From: Dioscorea cayenensis subsp. rotundata
Lineage: Eukaryota > Streptophyta > Magnoliopsida > Dioscoreales > Dioscoreaceae
Assembly: GCF_009730915.1 (NCBI RefSeq)
Contig: NC_052483.1
Span: 1,116,001-1,180,000 of the forward strand
Reading direction: 5' to 3'
DNA length: 64,000 bases
Shown: piece by piece, positions 28,101 through 40,639 of the stretch
Layout: every line of letters begins with the position of its first letter
Position numbering within the stretch: the stretch's first letter is position 1
Program-made: the position numbers and the translations under genes
The notes under the pieces: generated by a model
Databases searched by the model: none
The model's input: the letters and a program-made list of their open reading frames with translations, nothing else
Told to the model about the DNA's origin: nothing

Positions 28101-29466
28101 ACTAACATTTCCTATAGGTAAACTTTCTATCTTCATCCTTTTAAATTTAGTTTGAGATTTTTGAGCTATAATGTTGAATTTTTGGGTAAACCATCATAAT
28201 GATGAATGCTGCCTAGATAGTAGGGTGCATGCTTAAGTGGCAGGATCTTCATGGTTAGTGATCAATTATGACTCTTGTTCTGAAGTGAAAGCATTTTTAT
28301 CATCTTTGTGCCAGCCATATTAGTTACAGGCTAGGCTTCTGCCTAATTAGCGCTTGGTCATACTTCTCTCACAGAGGAAGTTTTGATGGAGAAAATTCAT
28401 GTTATTATAGTACATTGGGCTTAATTTGGTTCAAGGGAAGAATTTAGTGGCATGGCAAGTTAATAGCAATGGAGATTAGCAGCACCTATAGATAATATTG
28501 TTTAATTGATACCCAAGTGTTGAACTCATGTATGTATAATGCCATTTTTATACTTGTTGCAGTTGCCAAGCCATTGGTCGTTGATGGAAGTGCAAAATCA
28601 CATGAATTGTCTCTTGCATTTGATCAGTATTCCCTGTCAATGCTTGAGCCTCCTTTGGTTCTTCAAGAATTTGTGAATCATGGTATGCTGCAAAATTTAT
28701 CGCTAGAGGTTTTTGTTGAATCAGATGCACAGCTGAGGAGGCCATGTTTTGGAACTAATCTTTTCGCTTTATTTCAGGAGGTGTTCTCTTTAAGGTTTAT
28801 ATTGTTGGGGAAGCTATAAAAGTTGTGAGGCGGTTTTCTCTTCCTGATGTTGATGAGAGTCAAGTATTAAACAACGCCGGGGTCTTTCGTTTCCCAAGGG
28901 TTTCTTGCGCTGCAGCATCAGCAGACGATGCTGATCTTGACCCTGCTGTTGCTGGTGAGTTTATTATAACTTTTAACTTGAAAGTTTCTTCTGACATGCT
29001 TTGCAAGTTTAACTCTTTATGTGTTAACCTGAAAAATGTATACTTCTTTTTAACTTCTCTGATGTAGAGCTTCCTCCACGACCTTTGCTCGAGAGGCTTG
29101 CTAAAGAGCTCCGATGGCGACTGGTATTCAAATTTATTTTAAACTTACAGTTTTATGTATCATGCAATCTCATTTCTTTACATGTTTATGTTATTTCACC
29201 AGGGCCTCCGGTTGTTTAACATAGACATAATTAGAAAACATGGTATCAGAGACCAGTATTACGTGATTGATATCAACTATTTTCCAGGTTGGCAAAAATA
29301 AGGAAATTTAGAAGAAACTTATTATTTATGGAATTCTGTTCTTCTCAGACCAAGCTTAATTTATGTTGCAGGCTATGGCAAAATGCCAGGGTATGAGCAA
29401 ATTTTCACAGACTTTCTCTTAAGCTTGATGAAAAGCAAGTACAAACGGCGATCTAGCAATAGTTGA
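25127..29466 (+). CDS. ITPK: Inositol-tetrakisphosphate 1-kinase (one apparent frameshift)
   Basis: ATP-grasp kinase that phosphorylates inositol phosphates on the route to phytate and, in plants, to inositol pyrophosphates linked to phosphate sensing. Ten exons: 25127-25281, 26476-26557, 26687-26719, 27567-27687, 28025-28117, 28563-28682, 28778-28954, 29068-29123, 29203-29288, 29372-29466. Motifs include [12 protein letters not shown] near the N-terminus, [16 protein letters not shown], the ATP-grasp [18 protein letters not shown] and [10 protein letters not shown], and the metal-binding end [15 protein letters not shown]. Exon 9 has TTTT at 29281-29284 where family and phase require TTT. 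With one T removed the protein is 338 residues, the usual length, and every junction is in phase. Without it, the last exon is read out of frame. Confidence 0.92.
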
Positions 29467-29479
29467 AGGATTTGCCATT

Positions 29480-30945
29480 GAATGCTTTTACCAATTAACA
29501 TGCAGATAGATCATCAAGCTGATCTTTTTCAGTTCAAAATCTCTCAACAAGCTCATGCAAGTCAATCTCCTTGTACATAGGTGGGAGGGAAAATTCACTC
29601 ACAAATCTGAAGACTAAAATGGATTTCAAGCTTGTATCCTCAAAGATGGAAATGTATCATTTCAGCCTTCTCTTTCTTTCTTTGTGTAAGCAATCTCATC
29701 AGTAACAAGTTCTTCTCTGTAATACTGTTCTTCTGATCTTGTTTTCTAGACAAAATATTTGGTTGTGCTACTTAATAACTATTTAAAGAATTACTTATTT
29801 GGATGGATTGAGAGGGGCCGCATTACATCATTGTAAAGAAAACTAAAATCTTGGTCATGTTCAGAACCTTTGTTTTTTTCCAGGATGAAGGATGCAGTAA
29901 AAACTCAAGCAGATATTGAACTTTGTAGCCTTAATTTCAGCTAAGAGACGTCATTGGGATGTGGCTTTGCTTGGACTTTGCTCATTGGAATTAAGTGTGA
30001 TAACTTGGAATCTTTACTGCTTCTGTGCAATGCTCCTCAATTGTGGCTGTCTCTGTTTGTTCTTTCTGTCTGTCTAGACTTTGGAATGTTATATCATGTG
30101 AGCACACATACCATATTAGACAGTGATGTAACTTCATCTTTATGTTTTAAATTCATGCACTACTTCCACTGATTATTAGTGATTAAGCTCCATTCTCAAT
30201 ATAGTACATTCTTATTTTATGTAATCTAGGATGGCCTTGTTTCTGATAAGAAATGCTCACAAAACAAAGGACAGGGAATGACAGATAAGAGGCATGTGAT
30301 CATCATACAATATATAAAGTGTGGCAGGTTTTTCTTTGAACTTTTGAATATATGTTTTCTTTTGTTTATGAAATCAAGGAATGGTGTTGTCCAAAAGCTG
30401 TTGTGTTATACATTCTTGCATGTTTTGAGGGAGTTTATGCTCTCCATTGTTTGAATGCTTTCCTTACATTTCTCTTTTCTTTTTTTTTCTTTTTTTTTAT
30501 AGGACTCTGTGAAAGCAATGGAATTCACTGAACAATGAACTTTAGTGGTTGAGGCATTTTAGTACAGTACATGATTGTTCTTTGAAAAGTGGAAAAGAAT
30601 TCTTTGGATTCAATTGTTTGTCTCATTTCTTGTTCTTCTACTTCTTCACAAGAGAACAGTTATGTTTAAAAGAGAAAGATGAATTATATTATGAGTGTGG
30701 TTCAAAGGTGGCTCTGTTCCAATGTTTAGTTTCTTATGCTGTTTGAATAAAAGAACAAAGACTAAGTTCCAAAAGATGGTACACTGACTAGCCTTCAAGT
30801 TCAGTTGAGACTGATCAATGACTCCATCTTCTTAAATGGCTGGTGTTTCTGTTTGTGTTTGTGATCTGGAAATGTCCAAAATATTATATATATGTCTCTG
30901 TTTGGTCTTCACTATTTGTATTTATATATATATATATATATAAAT
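29480..30945. other. ITPK 3' flank and intergenic DNA
   Basis: The first few hundred bases are probably 3' UTR, and its end is not visible. The remainder has T-rich stretches and no recognisable gene. A (TA)n run at about 30,922-30,942 leads into the next MITE. Confidence 0.5.
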
Positions 30946-30947
30946 AT

Positions 30948-31202
30948 GAGGATCAATCCTCTATGGATGTCCATAAATAAAAAATCTATGGATATCCATT
31001 ATCAGCCGTTGGATCTCGATCTAACGGATAACATTGATAAATAGTAGATACTACAGTAATATAAACAATAATTACTGTTTTAAACAGTATAATGACTAGT
31101 GATATTATTCATCAATGTCAGCCGTTGGATCATGATCCAACAACTGATAATTGGACGTCCATAGATTTCTTATCTATGGACGTCCATAGGGGATGTAAAT
31201 TC
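30948..31202. mobile_element. Micron-like MITE copy 2, set in (TA)n
   Basis: A 255-base element flanked directly by (TA)n on both sides. The ends are inverted: CTCTATGGATGTCCATAAAT and, reversed from the right, CCCTATGGACGTCCATAGAT. The right end contains the self-complementary CTATGGACGTCCATAG. Two inner blocks, GCCGTTGGATCTCGATCTAAC and GCCGTTGGATCATGATCCAAC, are themselves near-palindromes. It is related in plan to the element at 23291-23521. Confidence 0.75.
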
Positions 31203-31234
31203 TATATATATATATATATATATATTTGTAAAGT

Positions 31235-31600
31235 ATTTTTTTTTTTTTTAGAAAAAGAGCTCAAAGAGCTATTTTATTAATATCAAACCAGAGTTACAAG
31301 AGTTAAAAAGATACAAACCAAAAACAAAAGAGCTACAAAGGATAACGAAACTAGAAGACAAGAAAAAGCTAATAGAAAACAAAGCCAGAATCTATAAGAA
31401 ATCTCATAAGCCTTCGAGGAAGGTCCCGACCAAAATGGAAAAGGTTCAACTCGTGGAATCTCTCACTAGAGAATAATTGAGAAATACAAGTTACATGTGA
31501 CAATTGTAATAGATAAATATGATCAAATAAGAAGTCATGTTCTAGAACCAGGTTATTCCCTAGTCTTCTTCTATCCCAGTCTAACATGTGTTAGGTTATG
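31235..31600 (-). mobile_element. LINE 3' end remnant with poly(A), minus strand
   Basis: On the minus strand a T-rich 3' end (...CTCTTGTAACTCTGGTTTG, then ATTAATAAAATAGCTCTTTGAGCTC) runs into a poly(A) tract (T-run at 31235-31249 on the plus strand). This is the usual tail layout of plant L1-type elements. No coding motif survives that I can be sure of, and the inner limit is approximate. Confidence 0.4.
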
Positions 31601-31770
31601 ATAGAAGAGAACCAGGATTAGGGAATAATTTGGTTCTGAAACTAAGTGAGATGACTTTATCAACAAATGTGTGTTATTAAATAACCAAAATATTAGGGTT
31701 TTTGTGAATTGTCTCATATAAGCATAGACAATTTTTATATATATATATATATTGTTGAATTTTGTGAAGA

Positions 31771-32060
31771 TCACGTGCGAAGCACGTGAGAATATGGGCC
31801 CGAGGCCCAAAAATGATTTATCTTTGTTGGTTTGTGTAGGGAAGGCCCAGTGAGTGAGGGTCACGTGCGCGGTTGGTGTGATAACTTTTGAAATTAAAAA
31901 GACTCTTTTTCCCACTTTTTTTATTGCACCGACAAAAAATTTCGCTCTTTTAGCCACACGTGCAGGATGGGCCCACAGATTCTCAAAAGAGTTTCTTTTT
32001 TTGGTTACTTTTTGTGTGTCATTTAATGACTTTCGGCCAATGGTTGTTGCCCATTGGCTT
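31771..32060. promoter_or_regulatory. Orphan promoter-like cluster of G-box and GGCCCA motifs
   Basis: The segment starts with a perfect inverted repeat of two CACGTG cores (TCACGTGC-GAA-GCACGTGA, 31771-31789). It then carries GGGCCCGAGGCCCA, AAGGCCCAG, TCACGTGCGCG, CACACGTGCAG and ATGGGCCCAC. GGCCCA (site II) and G-box elements are common in promoters of growth and ribosomal genes. No coding sequence follows on either strand that I can recognise, so it may be a relic promoter or sequence carried by a transposon. Confidence 0.35.
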
Positions 32061-32169
32061 TTGTAAAGCTGTTTCAATCCTGACCGTCAATTATGAATAG
32101 TTCTTTTGATGATGAGATGTTGACCGTCCAACGGGGAAGCATGCTGGTGTCTGTTTTTTGCAATCATGG

Positions 32170-35100
32170 CTTCTTTGTTAACGGGTCGGATCCCTCTTGC
32201 CAACCCGAAACCCGATAATATTGAATTCTATTTCCATTATTTTATTCTGTTTTTTTTTTAACAAAAACAAATTAGTATGAAAATAATAAATTAGGAAATG
32301 ATTTATTTCAAATCATATTATAATAAAATTAGATAGTATTTTAGATGCAAATTAAGACATAATCAATTTGCTAACTAAATATCTTATCTCTAATATCCCT
32401 CTATAGTTTATATTAAAGACAAAAAATGGAAGAGAAATTTTTTATTTTGGTTGCTTTTAATGAAAAAATAAATAGAAAATTTCAATCTTTAAAAAAAGTT
32501 TCAAAATTTAATATTAATATTAATATTATTTTTATAAAAGTAGATAAATCACATTAATATTATTTTTAAAACATTATAAATATGTTATAAGAAAAAGAAT
32601 GTCATAATAACTGATTTTGATGAACAGAAAAAATAAGGACAATATGAACACAAAAGTCAAAAAAATATGATGAAAATAAGTGAAATTAATAATTGCAAAC
32701 TAACAAAAACAAAAGGCATAAAAAAAGCGAGTTTGAAGAAACAAAGGCTTAATGAACTCAAAGTAAAAAAAATAAAGAGAAAAATAATTGAGAAAAAGTA
32801 AAAAGAAAAAGAAAAAAAGGAATGCCTTGAAAATGAATTCAGGTAAGATTCCAAAAACCAAATATATAATAATAAAATGATATTAATATTAATATTATTA
32901 GTATTAGTATTTTTATTTTTCTGGATTTTAATATTTTTTTTTGTGGTTATATACTTTTGGAAAAATGAAAAATTACTTGTATATCTTTATAAAAATAATA
33001 TTTACTTGTATACCTTTACAAATTATTTTTATTTACTCATATATATTTTACAAGAACTCAAACAAAAATAATTTGTTGAAAAACCTAAATTATGTTTTTC
33101 TTCTTTTTCTTCTTTTATTTGGGGCCACAAAAAGGAATCAGAAAAAAGAAATATTAATTTATATTCTAATAAAATTTGCAAATTGATTTTGAACCACAAA
33201 AATATATATAAAAAAAAATATTATGCAAAAGTACATAAATAAATATGATTTTATAAAAAAATGTTTGGGTCAATTAATTATAAATTCTTAAAAGTTTCAA
33301 AATATCCCAGCCAGACCTTTTCATATTTAAATTTGCCAAACAGTCTTTCAAAACATCCCAGCCAGACCTTTTCACATTTAAATTTGTCAAACATTCCTTT
33401 TTTTCTGACATCTTGCTTTTCAATCCATACAGCTCTCTCGGTCAGTTTATTCTATCTTATAGCATATATTTCCCGTTTAAAAATATATAGTTTTCGTTTA
33501 ATATTGCATGTTTTCATGTAACTACATAAGTGTTCATTTAACATATAATATATTTTTTCTAATATTTGACATTTTTCGTTTAATATCTTACCTTTCCATT
33601 TAATATTATATGTTTCGTTTAAAAAACTGATAAACATTTCCGTTAATGTCAATTACTTTTATGATATAAAGACATAGAAGTACGACTGCACGAGTCAGTA
33701 AAAAAAAAAACCTTCTAGGAATACTCAAACTTAGAAGTTTTTTATGAATAATAGAATTTCAGAGGAATTATTTATTTATTATCTAAAAATATTAATAAGT
33801 ATCTAGTTTTGTAGTAGTTTCAGTTTGAAAGCAATTTTTTATATTTTATTTTGCTGTCAAGAAGAAAGAGTACATGAATACAAGTCACTCTCCGGCAAGT
33901 GCAATTGCTTGCTCTGCCATGCAACCTTATCTTCAGCAGAGAACAGGATAATATAATTCAAAATACCCTTTTACAAAGATAAATAAAAATGAGAAAAATG
34001 CTTGCTTAACTCTTAAAAAAATACTATATATATATATATATGATTTTTATTAGCATATTTATACTCTTGTTGCAAACTATAAAATAAAATAACAAGAATA
34101 ATAATAATTTTTAAAAACATATAAAAATATAAATAAATATAATTTTTATAGAAATATATTCATAGTTTATCATTTGTGCATATCTATTTTTGCATAGATA
34201 TTCACACGTAACCAACTTTCATATGACATTTTTTATTTTTAATAAATACAAATAAATCTATGTGATATTAATACTTTAATATATTTATGTCTTTTATTAT
34301 GGATGAGTTAAAGTAAAAAATCACCTTCTTAGTAAAAACATAAATGTTCAAAATAAAGAATTCAGTGGTAATAAACAAAGAAGGTGTTGGCAACATATTA
34401 TTTTGAATTATTGTTACATTTTATTTTATTTTATTTTTGGATTTTTCTCTTCTCATACATCTATTTTTTTTTTATTTTCTACAATTCAATTTTTTTTTCC
34501 TATTTAACTAACTCAAATGATTTTTTATTTCTTTTGATAATTTGAATAAATCATCTTATACATACACTAAAAAGTAAAAACCTCATTTACATTTTAAAAG
34601 AAGAGAGTCCGACTCTCTGGGCTTTTCATATAAAAGTTAAATGAACTCCCACTCATTTATTGCGGTGTTTTTTTTCTTTCTTTTTTCATTAACTATGATT
34701 TGAATTTATTGAAATATGAAAGATGAAATTTTTATCATATAAATAACAGTCCAATGATCCAGAGTCAAAAAGAGAGAGAGAGTGAGTGAGTGAGTGTGTT
34801 GATATTAATAGTGGGAGGGGTGTCTATAAATGAATGCCATGAGAAGTAGGGAAGAGGATGCCTGAAAAATGGAGTCAGAGAGGGAACTAACTCATCTAGT
34901 CAGTCTTCAATGCATTTCTTGCACTGCATTTTTGTCATCAATGTCTTTCAAACTTCAAACCAAATCCATCAACTATTTTGCATTGCACTTACTTTGGTCT
35001 ACAAGTTTGGTGTTCCTCAAGTACACCTTTTTATTATTTATTTATTTTTTTCCTACTTTTTTTATTATTTTATTTTTACCCTTTTGAATTTATTTAAAAA

Positions 35101-37240
35101 ATATTTTAACAAAATTATTTCTTTATATATATATATATATATACTTTTCTAGTAAAGCTTCCACCACCTTGTATTATATATTGTTATTTTGACAAACAAT
35201 CAACTAGTCCTTGACATTGTTTCATCTGGTCTTAATTACATCATTAATGGACTCTAAAGTTGTTTCTTTTGTTTCACTCAGAAGTTATATCTTTTGTTTC
35301 ATCATTTGTAATCATTTCCACTCCTTAACAAAGTTGTAGTTTAATCTAATTTTTATAAAAAAAAATATTTTAAAAATTATAAAAAAACAGACAACCATTC
35401 ATCCTCTCCCCTTGTCCTAACTTAAATTAAGAAAAAAAATTATATAAATAAAATATATTTTTATAAAATTTTTAAGTTAAGTTCTTGGCAATATAATACT
35501 TTTTGAAAGGAAAGATTAACAAAGTATTTTTACCTATTTTTAAAATATATTATGATGAGAATTCTGAATATTTTAATATCTTCGTAAAATTTTTAACATA
35601 GAACATTATGTTATGAATGAATGCCTTAAAAATATATTTGTGGATGTGTTTTTTCTCTATTAATATTTTTAATATTAATAATGTATATTCGTGAATCCTA
35701 TATATAGAGGTTTCAATATATGTGTAAAATTTACTTTTAATTATATCTTGTGTTACTTATTTATATATAACAAATTCATTAGTTATTTTAACACATTATA
35801 AATATTTCATATTTGTATTGTTGTAATTATTGAAAACAAAATGAGTTGATGATGAATAGCTCAGTCATGCACTAAGAATTAATTATATGAAAAGCAGGAA
35901 GACAAACGCAGTCAGATAAACATTAAAGTGACTCCAAAATAAGATGGGAAATGGGAGAAAGATAGCAAGGAGGGTCCCATGTGAATATGTATATAAATAT
36001 ATAAATATCAAATGCCAAAGTGGCTTTAATTCAATTATTCAATGTTTATGAAAGTGAAACCCTTTTGAATAATATACAACATGTATCTGTGGATGGACCC
36101 CACCTAATCTAAATTGCCATGGTTTTTTTTTTCTCTCTGTTTTAATTATTGACTACTTTGCAAGGTTCATTCCCTCATATTTTTGGAATTAGTTTGTTTT
36201 ATAAATCTTATTTTTCATGAAATTATTCAGCCCCCAGAGTGATCCTTTTTCACTGGTCTCTTTTAAAAAAATACTTCATCTTCTCTAGTGGTTCACTTCT
36301 CTTATTGTTTCATCGTTGGTTGGTGATATACTCTTTCAAATATGTTTCTTTTCTGTTGTTTTATGGTTTTGTAATAAATTTATATTTTATCAATTTTATT
36401 AAAAAAATATATTTAGTTTTTTTACATTTAATATATTAGATAAAAATTATGGACTCTATTAAATCTCTGACCTTTGGATTGACCCTGATGATTATAAATA
36501 AAGATTTAATGACAATAGAAGAAGTGGAAATAACAAGTCATTAAATCAGTAACTCATATTAAATGAGACTATCAATTGGGAAGAAGGAAACATATGAAGA
36601 AACAAAATGGGTTGGTGAGACTCATCCCCATTTGTGTCCTTGTTGCTTCCAAGCAATAATTGTGAGTATTAATTATAATTATCATTAAAGAGAACAAAAA
36701 CAAAACCCCCTGAGAAAGCAAGCATTGAAGTGACAATCCAAAGAGAATAAAAAAGAAAACACTCCTAAGTAGTAGTAATGCATGAAAAGATTGATGACTT
36801 GACTCCATTAACCAGTCTAATACGTAGACTCTGTTTCCTTGTCTCTTTGGTTTGCTTTCATTCTTGGGGAATTGAGAATTGAGAAGCAACAAGAGACACA
36901 GATCTCAAAACCTGGTCTTCAAGTCACTGAGCTTATAATAGGAAACCATTTAAGCTTTTACTTATAATGATTCAGAGAAAGATAGAAGCAAAGATGAACC
37001 CCACCTTGTTGTTCTACTTGTAAATACACACTCCAGAAGACCAGCAGCAGCATGTGCAACTAACTAAAGAAAGAAGAAACCAAACAACCAAACAAACACC
37101 AACAAACATAAACCCATTTCTGCTGTACAGGAATCCAACCAGGACTGGACCACTAAAAAAAAAACTAATGCTACTAGTGCTGCTACTAGAAATAGCAACT
37201 GCTGCTCAAGATAGGGACCAAAATTAGAGTGATATATTAT
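32170..37240. other. Long AT-rich intergenic region
   Basis: No gene was recognised in about 5 kb. The DNA is extremely AT-rich with (TA)n at about 34,025-34,041 and 35,124-35,142 and GAGT/GAGA repeats near 34,772-34,800. The last few hundred bases are probably the 3' UTR of the BAM-like gene on the minus strand. Confidence 0.55.
33295..33396. repeat. Two-copy 51-base tandem repeat
   Basis: Copies at 33295-33345 and 33346-33396 share the core ATCCCAGCCAGACCTTTTCA and the following TTTAAATTTG, differing at a few positions. Beyond them, several CGTTTAATAT-like words recur to about 33,620 without a strict period. Confidence 0.8.
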
Positions 37241-37250
37241 CTAGTTTGCA

Positions 37251-40200
37251 TCAAATGCTAAGGAGATCAGGAGGTGGTATTTCACCGGGGTTTTCAATAG
37301 AGTCATCATCTTCATGATCTTCTTGCTTTGAAGCAGAAGGCTTTGGGAGCTCAGTGAGCATTTGAACTACTTCTCGCATTGTCGGACGGGCGACGCTTTG
37401 TTCTTCGACACAGAGCATGGCAATGGAGAAGATGTGCATTGCTTCGTGTAGAGGAACCGTCGGGAGTCTCGGGTCGAGGATTTTGAGCACGCCTTCTTTG
37501 TTTGAATCGGTCATTTTGCGAACCCATTGCACTATGTCTACTCCATCCCCAAATTCCCCGACGGGCTTTCTCCCGCTTACTAACTCTAGTAACACAACTC
37601 CGAAGCTATACACATCACTCTTTTCATCCACCTTCAATGTGTATGCATACTCTGTAAATAAACATAATTCTGTACTGTTAGATAAGCTCAATTCAACCTA
37701 AATTGTCTTTGGATCTACCCTGCCAACTTCAATTCAATCTAAAATTTGTATAATATATATGTGTACACATTCAGAACAATAAAATTGTCAAGTTATACTA
37801 GTTAAATTGAATCAAAATGTGTGTCTCCATACCATAAGAGTAATCTAGATTCAATTCAACCTAAGAGATGGCATTGGTGAGAAGTGTATGATGTATGCAT
37901 AGATGCTAAAAAAATGAGAAGTTAAGAGATTGAATACCAGGAGCAATGTAGCCATAAGAACCGGCAATGGCAGACATGCATTCGGAAGTGCCGGAGTCCT
38001 GCAAGAACTTGGCGAGACCGAAATCAGCAACATGAGCTTCGAAGTTGGAATCAAGAAGAATGTTATTAGATTTAACATCACGGTGGAGGATCAAAGGCGA
38101 GCAGTCATGGTGGAGATAGCAAAGGCCCTTGGCAGCCTCAACTGCGATCTTATACCGAGTGTCCCAATGCAAATGACCACCTTTCTTGCCATGAAGGACC
38201 TCCCCAAGACTTCCATTGGGCATGTACTCATAAACCAAGAGATTGGTCTCATGGTTGGAGCAGAAGCCAAGAAGCCTAACAATGTGTCTGTGACGAATCC
38301 TTCCAAGTGTTTGAATCTCGGCGGAGAAGCCATGGTCATGTGAGGAGCCACGGCTCATGGCCGGAAGACGCTTGACGGCCACCTGATCACCGTTGGGCAT
38401 CACACTCTTGTAGACAATGCCTGCGCCTCCCTTGCCGATGATGTTTTCTTCTTTCAAGCAGTTAAGGACGTCGTCGCAGGAGAAGTCAAGGCGCTGGAAA
38501 GCAGTGAGCTTCCATGCACGAGCTTCACTGGCTTTCTTAAGAGACCGAGCTTTGATGATGGCGGCGATGGCGAAGGCTATGGAGCAGAGGAGGAGGCCGA
38601 GGACGAGGAGGAGTTTGAGAGAGGCGGAGAGGGGGCCGTGAGAGTGGGATGAGCGTGAGGTGTTTGATGAAATGCATGGGTTGAGGTAAGGACCACATAG
38701 GTTGGGGTTGCCGACGAAGGACGTGGAATTGAAGTAGCTGAACTGGCCGGTGCCGGGGACGAGGCCGGAGAGGTTGTTGTAAGAGAAGTCGACGGCCGTG
38801 AGGCTTTGCATGGCGGCGATGGATGGAGGGATGGTGCCGTCGAGAGCGTTGCGGGAGAGATTGAGGTAGTTTAGGATACGCATTCCGGTGATCTCTGATG
38901 GGATTTGGCCACTGAGATTGTTGCGGCTGAGGTCGACGAAGGTTAGAAGCTTGCATTGGCTGATCGCCGGGGTGATAAGGCCGGAGAAACGGTTGCCACT
39001 GAAGTCGAGCTTGGAGAGCTGTTGAAGGCGGCCGATCTCTGGTGGGATTTCGCCGGAGAAGAGGTTTTGGTTGAGGAGAAGCTTTTGGACGCCGGAGTAG
39101 TTCCCTATGGTTGGTGGGAGAGGGCCAGAGAGGCGGTTGTTGGATAGGCTGATCTGACCCAGGTTCGGCGAGATGGTGGATTTCCCGGTTTCCGGGAACG
39201 CGCCGGTGAGGAGGTTGTCTTGGAGCTCGATCTGGGCGAGAATGGGGAGGCTGAAAAGCCCGGCGGGAATCGATCCATTAAGGTAGTTCTCGCCCATTCG
39301 AATGCGAGTGAGTGATTGGCAACCGCCGAGGGTGTCAGGGATCGGGCCGAAGAGGAAGTTCCCCAAAGCGATGAGCGTGTGAAGCTTGTTGCCGGAACAG
39401 AGCTCCGGCGGGAGACTCCCAGTGAGCTTTGTTAGACGAGACGTCAAGCAGCTGGAGACTCCCGCTCGTCCCCAAGCTCCTCGGGATGCTCCCCGTGAAG
39501 TTGTTCTCCCAGAGTTGGAGCACCTCCAGCTGCGGCAACGCTCCGATGAACTCCGGTATCGCGCCGTGGAGCTTGTTCCTGAAGAGATTAAGAAGTGTCA
39601 AGTTCTTAAGCTCAGCGAGACTCGGTGGTATCTCTCCAGTGAGGGCGTTGTTAGAGATGTCCATCGATTTGAGACTCCGGAGCTTCCCCAACTCCGGCGT
39701 GATCTCACCGGAGAGCCCATTCACCTGCAGGAAAAGCGTATCTAGGTTTTCCAGTATACCAATCTCCGGCGGGATCTCACCAGAGAGACCACAGTTCGCC
39801 ATATCAAGCCGGACGAGTTCCGACAGGTTCCCAATCTCCGGTGGGATCCCGCCGGAGTAGCTATTAAAGTAGCCGACGTAAAGCTGCTGGAGTTTCCGGA
39901 GATTCCCGAGCTCAGCCGGGATAAAACCAGTGAGAGAGTTCCCAGACACTGCGAGATATTCAATGAACTCCCAGCTTCCATACACCCGAGGGATCTCGCC
40001 GGAGAAGAAGTTACCGCCGAGATGGAGATGATGGAGGTTCCGGAGCTCCGCCACCTCAACCGGCAGCGGACCGGACATGTTATTGTTGTAGAGGTCCAAG
40101 ATCCGGAGGTTCTTCAACCGAGAAAGAGGAGAAGGGAAGGATCCATTGAAGATGTTATTCGAGAGATTTAGGGTTCGGAGATTGGATACACGAGAGAGGG

Positions 40201-40519
40201 TAACAGGGATGGGGCCGGAGAAGGAGTTCACAGCAGCGGTGAGGTGGAGGAGCCCACGGAGATGACCAACTTCCGGCGAGAGAACGCCGGTGAGATTCAT
40301 GGATGAGATATCTAACAACGTGACGCGGCGAGCGGCGTCACAGTGAACGCCAACCCAGCCACAGTGGTCCACGGCGGCGTCCCATGATGAGAGAGCACCG
40401 CCGGGGTCGGACACCGCTGCTTTGATAGCCATTAACGCCTCCGCCTCCAGGCCGAGCTCCGTCGCCGGAGCTACAACCGATGAACGGAGGAGAAGAAGGA
40501 GAAGCATAGAGAGAAGCAT
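37251..40519 (-). CDS. BAM1: LRR receptor-like kinase, BAM1/BAM2 type (one apparent frameshift)
   Basis: CLAVATA1-clade receptor kinase. BAM proteins perceive CLE peptides in meristem, anther and vascular development. Exon 1 runs 40519 to 37938 and exon 2 runs 37651 to 37251, split at the same APE-motif codon as the HSL2-like gene. The protein has a Leu-rich signal peptide, a cap motif ([10 protein letters not shown]), about 21 LRRs, a membrane span near residues 630-655, and a kinase with [25 protein letters not shown] and ADFGLAKFL. It ends ...PPDLLSI, like BAM1's PPDLLS end. The frame is broken once at an AAA run (TTT on the plus strand, 39428-39430). Removing one base restores [20 protein letters not shown] and gives 993 residues, close to BAM1. 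Confidence 0.92.
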
Positions 40520-40523
40520 TTGG

Positions 40524-40562
40524 ATTTCTCTCTCTAAAACTCTCTCTTTTAGAGAGAGAAAT
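40524..40562 (-). promoter_or_regulatory. Perfect 16-bp hairpin in the 5' UTR just before the BAM-like start codon
   Basis: ATTTCTCTCTCTAAAA and its exact reverse complement TTTTAGAGAGAGAAAT flank a 7-base loop. In the transcript the stem ends four bases before the AUG at 40519. Such a stem beside the start codon could hinder initiation; that effect is inferred. Confidence 0.7.
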
Positions 40563-40616
40563 AGAGACGATGTTGGAGAAACGAGAGACTGTGGAGTGCT
40601 CTACGTGTGTTTGGGG

Positions 40617-40626
40617 TTTATAAAGA
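40617..40626 (-). promoter_or_regulatory. TATA box of the BAM-like gene
   Basis: On the minus strand, CTTTATAAAC lies about 100 bases upstream of the ATG. This would place the transcript start just upstream of the 5' UTR hairpin. Confidence 0.55.
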
Positions 40627-40639
40627 TTTTAAAAAATTA

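Noticed and set aside
31571-32077. 168-codon minus-strand frame
   Set aside because: Runs through a LINE remnant, a (TA)n tract and G-box motifs. No protein family pattern.
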